Positions 9,350 through 17,378 of a DNA stretch of 64,000 bases are shown here, piece after piece. The notes below the pieces were generated by a model, which ran no database searches, was not told where the DNA came from, and saw nothing but the letters and a program-made list of their open reading frames with translations. Position 1 is the first letter of the stretch, and each line of letters begins with the position of its first letter. The translations under genes were made by a program, and so were the position numbers. Source of the stretch: JALORV01 sp963775635 (GTDB lineage Bacteria; Pseudomonadota; Gammaproteobacteria; Burkholderiales; Burkholderiaceae_F); assembly GCA_963775635.1 (NCBI GenBank), contig CAVZJO010000003.1, forward strand, positions 496,001 to 560,000, in the 5' to 3' direction.

Positions 9350-9405
9350 CCCTTCGCCCTTCGGGCTGTCCCCCCGAGGGGGAGCGAGCGCCTTCGGAGC
9401 GGCCG
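9350..9405. other. GC hairpin between ilvE and zf-CHCC gene
   Basis: A short inverted repeat of C-run and G-run around 9369-9384 (tccccc, then ggggga), with further short repeats (cttcg, gagcg) on each side. No T-run follows, so it is at best a weak terminator or RNA-stabilising stem between ilvE and the zf-CHCC gene. Confidence 0.4.
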
Positions 9406-9413
9406 TGCGGCGC

Positions 9414-10334
9414 TCATACCGGAGTCAGCCAGCGGCTGTATTTTTCCGCACGACCGTTGACCACATCGAAGAAGAGCGACTGAATCTTCTCCGTGACCGG
9501 GCCGCGCCGGCCTGCGCCCAGTACGCGCCCGTCGAGTTCGCGGATCGGAGTCACCTCGGCAGCCGTGCCCGTGAAGAACGCTTCGTCGGCGAGGTAAACG
9601 TCGTCGCGCGTCATCGGCCGCGCTGTCACCGGATGGCCGAGGTCGCGCGCCAGTTCGATGACGGTCGCACGCGTAATGCCCGTCAGTCCGGACACCATCT
9701 CGGGCTCGAATACCTGTCCGTCGCGCACGATGAAAAGGTTCTCACCGGCACCTTCGGCCACAAAGCCCTGCGTGTCGAGCAGCAGCGCCTCGTCGTAGCC
9801 GTCGCGCACGGCCTCCTGATTGGCGAGGATCGAATTGACGTAGTGCCCTGCGGTCTTGCTGCGGACCATCGACACGTTGATGTGGTGCCGCTGGAACGAA
9901 GAGGTCTTGACGCGGATTCCGGCCTGTAGGCCTTCCTCGCCGAGGTAGGCGCCCCACGGCCACGCCGCGATCGCCACGTGCACTGCGGCTCCCTTCGGAC
10001 TCACGCCCATTTTCTCGGAACCGTAGAACGCCAGCGGGCGCAGATAGCAGGACTCTAGCCGGTTCGCGCGCACCACTTCGCGCTGCGCTTCGAAGATCTG
10101 TTCGCGGCTGTACGGGATCTCCATCATGAAGATCTTGGCCGAGTTGAACAGACGGTCGGTGTGCTCCTGCAGGCGGAAGACCGCCGGGCCACGGTCGGTC
10201 TTGTAGCAGCGCACGCCCTCGAAGACGGCGAGGCCGTAGTGCAGCGAATGGGTCAAAACGTGGGTCGTGGCATCGCGCCACGGCACCAGCTTGCCGTCGT
10301 ACCAGATGAAGCCGTCGCGATCGGCCATGGACAT
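9414..10334 (-). CDS. ilvE: branched-chain amino acid aminotransferase
   Basis: PLP enzyme interconverting Leu, Ile and Val with their 2-oxo acids, using glutamate/2-oxoglutarate. 306 residues from ATG 10334, which has a gggaga ribosome binding site. The PLP lysine is K160 within MVRSKTAGHY, matching the usual position near 159. Class IV features such as SLHYGLAVFEG and GITRATVIELA are present. The length matches the family (about 309). A much longer upstream frame has no similarity and was rejected as the start. The zf-CHCC gene follows. Confidence 0.96.
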   Translation of the reverse strand: MSMADRDGFIWYDGKLVPWRDATTHVLTHSLHYGLAVFEGVRCYKTDRGPAVFRLQEHTDRLFNSAKIFMMEIPYSREQIFEAQREVVRANRLESCYLRPLAFYGSEKMGVSPKGAAVHVAIAAWPWGAYLGEEGLQAGIRVKTSSFQRHHINVSMVRSKTAGHYVNSILANQEAVRDGYDEALLLDTQGFVAEGAGENLFIVRDGQVFEPEMVSGLTGITRATVIELARDLGHPVTARPMTRDDVYLADEAFFTGTAAEVTPIRELDGRVLGAGRRGPVTEKIQSLFFDVVNGRAEKYSRWLTPV

Positions 10335-10553
10335 GCCCGCTCTCCCGTCACTCGTGCTTGTTACGAGGATTCTAGCGAACGGGGCGGTCGCTCCGGAGGC
10401 AGCGTCGGACGTACGGCACGAACCAGCGCAGAGCGTCACCGAAGCGGGAGCGACGCGCACCCGGTCAGCCCTTTCGTCTCGATTGCCCTCAAACGCGACC
10501 TGCGGGTAGCCGCCCATGCGGGCCTCCGCACCCGCAAGGTGAATCCCATCGAG

Positions 10554-12816
10554 CTACGGCACACCGAGCAGCAGATAAAGACTCCAGCGTCCCGCCCCAA
10601 CACCAACCCCGACGTAGGCCGGGCCAAGGGCAGTGTCCGCGCCGAGGAAGACCGAACTGGACCACACCGTCCCCGGCGACGGCAGGCTGTCGACGCGATC
10701 GCTGATGCGACCCACTTCGGCTGATCCACCGACGTAGATGCCAGAGCCCAGCAGATCGGGCAGCGGCAGAATGCGGTTGTAGTACGTCAGGCGGCCGAAG
10801 GTGTACTCGCGACCGGAGAATTCGTTGATGCGATACGCCGACAAACGAAACGGACCGCCAAGGGTGAACGACTCGTAGGCCGGCATGTCGGATCCGAGCG
10901 ACGACCCGCCGGCGGCATACGCGTTCAGCGTATGCGGGCCCCAGCTTTTCATGGCGCGTCCGCTCGTTTCGACGCGGTTGTAGCTCGTCGCGGATCCAAG
11001 CGATTCCATTGCGAAGTAGCCGGTTCCGACCAGCCCGTATCCTGCCCGCGGGAAGAAGGCGTGGTCGGTCTGATCGATGAAGAGCGCCGTACGCAGTCCC
11101 GCGGTCGTCTGCCGGATTGACGGCAGCACCGGAGAGCCGGTGTCGACACGTGCATACACGCGCGACATGACGTAACCCGCGCGGAATTGACCCCAGGTTC
11201 CCAGCACCGCGCCGCCATCCAGCCCTCCCTGCGTGACGCCGATGAGGTACTCGGCAACGGCGTTCTCGCCGTCAAATACGTCCCGCGTCTGTTGGCCGAC
11301 GTAGATATTTGGTGCGACGAACCATTTTCCTGCTTCGTTCAGCGGCTGGTAGAACTCCGTCGACAGATGTGTGTTCTGGCCGAGCTGCACCTGCGTAGTC
11401 CATTCGGCGCCGAGACGGTTGATCCAGGACTTGCGGTACTGCACGAGGAGGTTGAACTGATTGTCCCCCTCGAAGTCGCTGGCGAGTCCAAGACCGAAAC
11501 GCAGGTAGTCGGGCCCCCACGACTTCTCGACCGGCTCGATAATCAGCGCGCGCGGACCAGTCTCGCCGCCGACGATTCGGTAGCTGATGCTCTCGTAGTC
11601 GCCCGTTCCGTACACGCGGCGCAGGTCGGCACCCAATTTCTCCTCGGTCAGCGGCTCGCCGGGCTTGCTTTCAATCAGCGCCTGTGCCACCGCTGGGTTG
11701 GTGCGCTTCAGACCTTCGATGCGTATCTCGTCAACGGTGCCGAGCGCCTTTGCCTCGGCCACCTGGCGGGAGCGCAATGCGGCGTACTGGTCCGGTGGAA
11801 GACTGTAACGCGTGAGCTTGTCTGCGACGGCCCGCGTCGCCTCCTCGCCGATCTTGATCGCGTCCTTGGAGCGTTCGAAGCTGCCTGCCGAGATGTCGCC
11901 GAGGTCCGGCGCGATCAGCACGTCGTTCGGGCCGAGGCTTTTGATCTGCTGGTCAACCGTGTGCTTGCCTAGGAAGTTGATCAACTGGGTCGTGACGCTG
12001 AGGGCCGACGTGATCTCGGAGCGCTTCAGCGGCTGCGTGGAGATGTTGACGGCAATGATGACGTCGCCGCACACCTTGCGTGCTTCATCGATCGGCAGGT
12101 TGTTGGCGATTCCGCCATCGACTAGCAGACGACCATCGATCTCCACAGGAGCGATCGCACCCGGCACCGACATGCTGGCGCGCATGGCCTGCGCCAGGCT
12201 GCCATGGTCCAGCACGACGGAGTCGCCAGTCTCGATGTCGGTCGCCATCGCGCGGAACGGGATTGGCAGCTTGTTGAAGTCGCCGATGCCGAACGCCGGC
12301 GTCGACAGCTCACGGAAAAACGTTTCGATCGAAACGCCCGCGATCACGCCCTTCGGCAGCGCCAGGCCGTCCTTTACGCCGAACTCGGGCTTGAACAGCG
12401 TCTTGTAATCGTCGACCTTGCGACGGGCCGCGATCTCCTTGCGGGGCGGAGCGTCACGGAAGATGGTGTCCCAGTCGGCTGCGATGACCTCCTTTTCCAT
12501 CTCCTGCGGAGTGCGGCCGGCAGCGTACGTCCCGCCGACGACTGCGCCCATGCTGGTGCCGGTCACGCAGTGCACCGGAATGCGCATCTCTTCGAGCACC
12601 TTCAGCACACCGACGTGCGCGAGGCCGCGCGCTCCGCCGCCGGACAGTGCAAGTCCGATGCGTGGCGAACCCGGCGGCGAGGACGCTCTGGAAACTCTGC
12701 CGTCGGACGCGGCCGGTTCGGCACCGGTTGCCGTCGACTGCGGGCACGGCCACTGTCGCGATGAAGACCGCTGCACTCAGCACTGCGGTCTTTAAAGGGT
12801 TCGTACAAGTCGTCAT
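10554..12816 (-). CDS. patatin-like phospholipase with outer-membrane beta-barrel (PlpD/RssA type), frameshifted
   Basis: Predicted surface or secreted lipase of the type Vd family: patatin domain, POTRA-like linker, then a C-terminal 16-strand-type barrel resembling Omp85. Patatin motifs are SGGGARGLAHVGVLK, the serine elbow GTSMGAVVGG and the Asp in DGGIANNLP. The barrel half is rich in alternating aromatic residues and ends in a hydrophobic residue pattern. A good signal peptide (start 12816, LKTAVLSAAVFIATVAV) lies in a different frame from the rest. Removing one base in the G-run at 12742-12744 joins them to give about 753 residues. Otherwise translation would start at 12776 with no signal, which makes no sense for a barrel protein. 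Confidence 0.85.
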
Positions 12817-12890
12817 GAAAGGCTCCGTGGCGCAGGCGGACGAGCGGCGCGTACGCTACCCGTTTTTGATGCGCGAAGGAGTCTGGCGGC

Positions 12891-13982
12891 ATGAAGTGCA
12901 GTGTGTTGCTGGCAGCCGTATTGATATGGCCAGTGAGCAGCATGGCCGCCGACTTCGGGACCAGGGGAGGTGCTGCCCCCTCCAATGTCGACCAGATCAT
13001 GGAGGTCCTGAAGCAGGATCCTTATGACCTCGAGCTGCTGATCAGCTTCGGCACATCGCGCGGCGGCTCCGCCGGTCACCTTGCACTTGCGATCCCAGAT
13101 GCGGTGTCCGGTGACGACCTGGTGTACTCGGCGAACTTCTATGCAGACCGATCGCGCGAGCACGCAACGGGCTTCTACACCGATGAACTGATGGTGCGGG
13201 TGCCGAAGAAGGAGTATCTGTACGGCACGACGTCTTTACTGGGCGAAACCGCATCATTCGGGCTGGATTTTGGCGAGATCTATAAGAGGTCCGTCATCGG
13301 AGTACGCGTCTACGGCGTGCCCTTGAGCGAACGGAAAGACGTTGCCGACTTCTTCGCGCGCGTCAACGATGACTACCGCAAGCGTGCCCGCAACACCGAG
13401 TACCACCGTGGCGAAGTTCACTACGATTACCTGCGACTGAACTGCGCGAAGACGATCGGTGCGGCGTTCCGCTATGGCGCCGGATACAAGGATCTCGAGG
13501 TGACGAGTGCGCGCCTGCTGTCTAGAACGCGCCTCGTGGCAGCGGCCAACGCCAACATTCCGAGCGAGATGGCGATGCGCCTAATGCAGGAGTGGAACGC
13601 ACGCGGCTACCGCATGGACGCAGTGTTGTACCGCAAGTATCCGGGGTCGAACTACGTCGATCCGCACGACGATGAACCGGTTGCGTTCAAGGACCTGCCG
13701 AACCGCTTTCCGTCCGTGCTGTCGCGCGATTTCCGCAGAGAGGAAGGGCAGTACGAGGACCCCGACAATCTCTTTGTGATGTACCTGCTGTACAACATCG
13801 CCCGCTACAGCGTGGTGGTCGACGAGGCTACGAGGCTGCTCGAGATCGGACAAAGCAAGACGCCGATGCCGTACGTCGAGGGGGCAAAGCTGGCGGCTGG
13901 TAGCGCTACTTCGGACAGCAAGAACTATGGACGGCGCGTGTCGTTCCGACCGAAGGGGACAAGGATCGACGCGGACCCCTAG
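12891..13982 (+). CDS. periplasmic protein with His...Asn-Cys motifs, possibly Lnb/DUF4105-like
   Basis: 363 residues with a clear signal peptide (VLLAAVLIWPVSSMAAD). I do not recognise the family with certainty. The N-terminal half has SAGHLALAIPD and, further on, YDYLRLNCAKTIGAAF. A His on an early strand and an Asn-Cys before a helix are the layout of permuted papain-like enzymes (DUF4105/Lnb N-terminal domain, LRAT, NlpC/P60 relatives), so a cysteine amidase or acyltransferase acting in the periplasm is possible. The C-terminal 150 residues are unique to my eye. It is divergent from the patatin phospholipase with 74 bases between the start codons, so shared control is plausible. Confidence 0.6.
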   Translation: MKCSVLLAAVLIWPVSSMAADFGTRGGAAPSNVDQIMEVLKQDPYDLELLISFGTSRGGSAGHLALAIPDAVSGDDLVYSANFYADRSREHATGFYTDELMVRVPKKEYLYGTTSLLGETASFGLDFGEIYKRSVIGVRVYGVPLSERKDVADFFARVNDDYRKRARNTEYHRGEVHYDYLRLNCAKTIGAAFRYGAGYKDLEVTSARLLSRTRLVAAANANIPSEMAMRLMQEWNARGYRMDAVLYRKYPGSNYVDPHDDEPVAFKDLPNRFPSVLSRDFRREEGQYEDPDNLFVMYLLYNIARYSVVVDEATRLLEIGQSKTPMPYVEGAKLAAGSATSDSKNYGRRVSFRPKGTRIDADP

Positions 13983-13991
13983 CACGTCAGC

Positions 13992-14186
13992 GAGGCCGCT
14001 CCGTACTTCAAGGGCCACGTGCCCGGCTTATCCCGCCAAATACGGCGAAAGCGGCGTGATGACATTCTTCGTCAATCACAACGGCGTTGCTTGCGGCGCG
14101 AGCTTGGACCCAATACGGGTAAGCTGGCGCCCGGCGTCAAGGCATTTGACCCGGGCAAGGGCTGTAAACAAGTCAGGCCCGAATGA
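13992..14186 (+). pseudogene. decayed C-terminal remnant of a DUF2950-like gene
   Basis: Just after the preceding stop the sequence reads AAPYFKG, then AYPAKYGESGVMTFFVNHNGV in one frame. Around 14110 it changes frame and reads NTGKLAPGVKAFDPGKG to a stop at 14184-14186. That order resembles the end of DUF2950 proteins (PYxGY, then AYPAxYGxSGVMTFxVN, then a DLGPDT-like and FDPD segment), with the middle about 30-40 residues missing. No start codon or ribosome binding site serves it. It is a remnant, not a working gene. The family name is from memory. Confidence 0.55.
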
Positions 14187-14222
14187 TTCCTCAACCTTTC
14201 CCCAACACAGCGGAGCGACAAC

Positions 14223-14834
14223 ATGCGTATCTCGATTCTTCTTGCAGCCATCATTTCGGCCTTCGCGCTCGTGCAGCCGGCGAGTGCCCAGGCTCAAGGT
14301 GCTGCTACGACCAGCTCACCCGGCAAGGTAGGTGTCGCGCAGACCATGGAGGTCAGCGCGACCATCACTGCGATCGAGAAGGCCAGCCGGCGGATCACCC
14401 TGAAGGGACCGAAAGGCGACGTGGTCAGCGTCATCGCCGGGCCCGAAATTAAGAACTTCGACCAACTGAAGGTGGGCGACATCGTTAACGCCACCTATGC
14501 CGAATCCCTCGTGCTCGAACTGAAGAAGGGTGGTGGCATGAAGGTCGAAAAGACCGAGAAAGCCGCTGCGGTGGGGGCCAAACCGGGTGAGACGCCCGCC
14601 GGGGCCATGGGCCGTCAGGTGACGGTGGTCGGCGATGTCATGAAGGTCGACGCGGCGACACAGACGGTGACAGTCAAGGGCCCGCAGCGCACGGTGGACT
14701 TGAAGGTCCGTGATCCAGAGCAGTTCAAGCTGATCGCGGTGGGCGACCAGATCGAAGCGACGTTCACCGAGGCGCTCGCGCTGTCGGTGACGCCCGCGGC
14801 GAAACCTGCGCCCGAGAAGGCTCCGAAGAAGTAG
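14223..14834 (+). CDS. periplasmic protein with duplicated beta-rich domain
   Basis: 203 residues with a signal peptide ending at PASAQAQ. Two similar units follow: residues about 40-105 (VSATITAIEKASRRITLKGPKG ... KVGDIVNATYAESLVLEL) and about 130-195 (VVGDVMKVDAATQTVTVKGPQ ... AVGDQIEATFTEALALSV). The alternating strands with a VGDxIxATF signature resemble OB-like DUF5666-type repeats found in periplasmic proteins. The tail is Lys/Pro/Ala-rich. No enzyme motif is visible and the function is unknown. Monocistronic, preceded by the DUF2950-like remnant. Confidence 0.75.
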   Translation: MRISILLAAIISAFALVQPASAQAQGAATTSSPGKVGVAQTMEVSATITAIEKASRRITLKGPKGDVVSVIAGPEIKNFDQLKVGDIVNATYAESLVLELKKGGGMKVEKTEKAAAVGAKPGETPAGAMGRQVTVVGDVMKVDAATQTVTVKGPQRTVDLKVRDPEQFKLIAVGDQIEATFTEALALSVTPAAKPAPEKAPKK

Positions 14835-14847
14835 AACCGGGCGATTC

Positions 14848-14875
14848 GCGGGACCGCTGGACCACTCGGTCCCGC
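14848..14875 (+). terminator. possible stem-loop after the repeat-protein gene
   Basis: Perfect 8-bp inverted repeat gcgggacc/ggtcccgc with a 12-base loop, 13 bases after the stop codon. There is no T-run, so if it terminates transcription it does so weakly or with Rho. The rest of 14876-15065 shows nothing else I can name. Confidence 0.4.
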
Positions 14876-15065
14876 CATCCCGCTGCTGACGAGCCGGTCG
14901 TATTGCTCGGCCCGTCTGTCACCCGGTCGCCTCAGGAATCATCCGGCGGGTTCTCGGCTACTCGGATCCGACCGTGTTCGCGTGCGCCTTCCGCGGCTGG
15001 CCGAGTGTCAGTCCGCGCGGATGGCGTGCGCGCCTCGGCAGCGCCTGACCGTTCGCGAGATCGCC

Positions 15066-15827
15066 GTGGCAATACCCTCGCTCTTTGGCCGCGACCAGCA
15101 GCTTGCGCAGGTCCATCGCGCCGCATTCATCCGCGGTGCCCGCGCGATCGCTCCCGCGCTGATGGCGACGTCGATCTGGGGACTGGTCGCCGGTGTCGCG
15201 ATGATCAAGACCGGGCTCACGACCGCACAGGCGCTCGCGATGACGCTGCTCGTCTATTCGGGTACCGGGCAGATGGCAGTGCTGCCGCTGATTGCGGCGG
15301 GCGCGCCGGTGTCGATCGCGCTGGTGACGGCCGCCGTCGTCAACCTGCGCTTCGTTGTGTTTTCGGCCACGCTCTGGCCTTACTTCGGTCGCCTCGCCCT
15401 GCATCGCCGATTGCTGCTGGGGTACCTGACGGCCGATATCGGTCTCGCGGTGTTCATCGCGCGCTACGGCGGCGCGCCGGTCGACGAGCGCGGCAACGAT
15501 GAGCAGCGCTGGTTCTACCTCGGGATCCTGGCCGCGACCTGGCTGTCGTGGCAGCCGATGTCGATCCTCGGGATTGCTCTGGCCGAGGCGATTCCTGAAA
15601 AGTGGGGGCTCGAATACGGCGCGATCCTCGCCTTGATCGCCATTTTGTTGCCGATGTTTGCCAGCCGGCCGGTAATCCTCGGTGGCTTGACAGCCGGCAT
15701 CGTCGCCGTGCCCGCGGCAGCGCTGCCGCTCAAACTCGGACTGCTGCTGGCGGTGATCGCGGGCGTTACGGTCGCGATGGCCGCCGATGTGCAGCAGACG
15801 CGTGCGACGAAGGATGCTTCGCCATGA
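15066..15827 (+). CDS. azlC: AzlC-family amino acid exporter, large subunit
   Basis: Integral membrane subunit of a two-component branched-chain amino acid exporter (AzlCD/YgaZH type). Several transmembrane segments are visible (TSIWGLVAGVAMIKTG, AMTLLVYSGTGQMAVLPLI, ILALIAILLPMFASRPVIL), including the family block VYSGTGQM and VNLRFVVFSATLWP. The start is uncertain: GTG 15066 gives 253 residues, close to the E. coli YgaZ length, while GTG 14982 would add a non-conserved extension. Its TGA overlaps the ATG of azlD (ATGA), so the two are coupled. Confidence 0.88.
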   Translation: MAIPSLFGRDQQLAQVHRAAFIRGARAIAPALMATSIWGLVAGVAMIKTGLTTAQALAMTLLVYSGTGQMAVLPLIAAGAPVSIALVTAAVVNLRFVVFSATLWPYFGRLALHRRLLLGYLTADIGLAVFIARYGGAPVDERGNDEQRWFYLGILAATWLSWQPMSILGIALAEAIPEKWGLEYGAILALIAILLPMFASRPVILGGLTAGIVAVPAAALPLKLGLLLAVIAGVTVAMAADVQQTRATKDASP

Positions 15828-16150
15828 TGTCCACCGGCGAGATCTGGCTGACGATCGCCGGCCTGGCGGTGCTGACCCTCGTCACCCGCAACGCGTTTCT
15901 CGTCCTCGGACATCTCGTCGCGCTTCCGGAGCGCGTGCAGCACGCGCTGCGCTACGCGCCGGCGTGCGCGCTGGTCGCGCTGGTGGTGCCGGAAGTGGTG
16001 CTGCAATCCGGTTCGCTCTCGCTCGGATGGTCCAATCCCAAGCTGGTGGCGGCGCTGGTGACCGTCGCGGTCATGGTCTTCACTCGACGAACTCTCGCGG
16101 CCATCCTGCTCGGCATGCTGTCGTACGCTCTGGTGCGGATCTGGTATTAG
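15824..16150 (+). CDS. azlD: AzlD-family small subunit of amino acid exporter
   Basis: 108-residue membrane protein with four hydrophobic segments, starting LTIAGLAVLTLVTRNAFLVLG, with the family block LRYAPACALVALVVPEV. It is the usual small partner of AzlC, and both are required for transport in characterised systems. The ATG at 15824 overlaps the azlC stop by four bases. It ends 25 bases before the convergent MFS gene. Confidence 0.9.
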   Translation: MMSTGEIWLTIAGLAVLTLVTRNAFLVLGHLVALPERVQHALRYAPACALVALVVPEVVLQSGSLSLGWSNPKLVAALVTVAVMVFTRRTLAAILLGMLSYALVRIWY

Positions 16151-16175
16151 GTGCAGTCAGCGCGCACGGCCGCAG

Positions 16176-17375
16176 TCAGCGGGGCGCGGCCCGGACGGCT
16201 GCCCGCACAGCCGGCTGCACCCAGAGCGCGAGCAACGCGGTCGCAGTAGCGACCAGTGAAGCCGCGGCAAGAAACGCCGTCGTTGCATTCGCGGCCGACC
16301 AGATCCAACCGAACGCCGCCGATGCCGGCAGCAGCAGCAAGCCCTTGGTGAGGTAGTACCAGCCGTAGGCGGTCCCGAGCGTGCCCGCCGGAACGAGGTC
16401 AGCGATCAACGCGCGCTCGGCGCCTTCGGTCGCGGCCATGTAAACGCCGAGCAGCAACGCGATGCCCCACAGCAATCGCGCATCGCCGATCCATGCGAGC
16501 GCCGCGAACAGCAGCGCATGCAGCGACCAGCCGGCGATCATCAGCGGCAGGCGCCCGATGCGGTCCGACCACGCCGACAGCGGCACCGACAGCAGCGTCG
16601 ACGTCGCGGCCACCAACGCCCACAGCAGCGCGACGCGACTCGCGCTCATGCCGAGTTCGCTGGCGCGCAACAGGATGAATGCGTTGGACGCCTGGCCCAG
16701 TGTGAAGATCGCGAGCACCGCCAGCATGCGACGGAACGCCGGCGGCAGCGAACCCCATTTCCAGTCCGCCGCACTCTCGCGTGCAATTTCGAGCGCCGGT
16801 GGTTCGCGGATAGCGAGCGCCAACGCGACGCACAGCACGCCGGGCAACGCTGCCCACAGCAAGATGTCGCGCAGCGGAACCTGCAGCGCCAGCAAGCCCG
16901 CAGCTGCCAATGGTCCAACAACAGCGCCGGCGTTGTCGAAGGCCCGATGCAGCCCGAACGCCAGACCGCGCTGCGCATCCGGCACAGAGTGCGCGAGCAG
17001 CGCATCGCGCGGCGACGAACGCAGGCCCTTGCCGAGCCGATCCAGCACACGCAGGACGAGCAGCGCCGGCCACGCGGTGACGAACGCGATCAGCGGCCGC
17101 GCGAGCGCGGCCAGTCCATAGCCGACCACGACAAACGCCTTCGCGCGTCGCACGCGGTCGTACCAGACGCCTGACACCAGCTTGAGCAGCGCGGCACTGG
17201 CCTCGGCCGCGCCTTCGACAAGACCCAGCGCGCGCGGGCCGGCCGCCAGCACGGTGGCGAGGTAGAGCGGGATCAGCGGATAGACGAGCTCGGAGGCGGC
17301 GTCGTTGAGCAGGCTGATCACACCCAGCACCCACACAGTGCCCGGCAGCGTGCGCAGCGCAGAAGTCGTCGTCAT
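16176..17375 (-). CDS. MFS transporter
   Basis: 399-residue major facilitator with about 12 hydrophobic segments. A motif-A-like loop occurs as DRLGKGLRSSPRDALLA in the N-terminal half and a counterpart SDRIGRLPLMIAGW in the C-terminal half. The N-terminus ISLLNDAASELVYPLIPLYL is typical of a subgroup of multidrug- or sugar-type MFS proteins whose substrate is not known. It starts three bases after the glnE stop, so it is read from the glnE transcript; no functional link is obvious. Confidence 0.9.
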   Translation of the reverse strand: MTTTSALRTLPGTVWVLGVISLLNDAASELVYPLIPLYLATVLAAGPRALGLVEGAAEASAALLKLVSGVWYDRVRRAKAFVVVGYGLAALARPLIAFVTAWPALLVLRVLDRLGKGLRSSPRDALLAHSVPDAQRGLAFGLHRAFDNAGAVVGPLAAAGLLALQVPLRDILLWAALPGVLCVALALAIREPPALEIARESAADWKWGSLPPAFRRMLAVLAIFTLGQASNAFILLRASELGMSASRVALLWALVAATSTLLSVPLSAWSDRIGRLPLMIAGWSLHALLFAALAWIGDARLLWGIALLLGVYMAATEGAERALIADLVPAGTLGTAYGWYYLTKGLLLLPASAAFGWIWSAANATTAFLAAASLVATATALLALWVQPAVRAAVRAAPR

Positions 17376-17378
17376 CGG

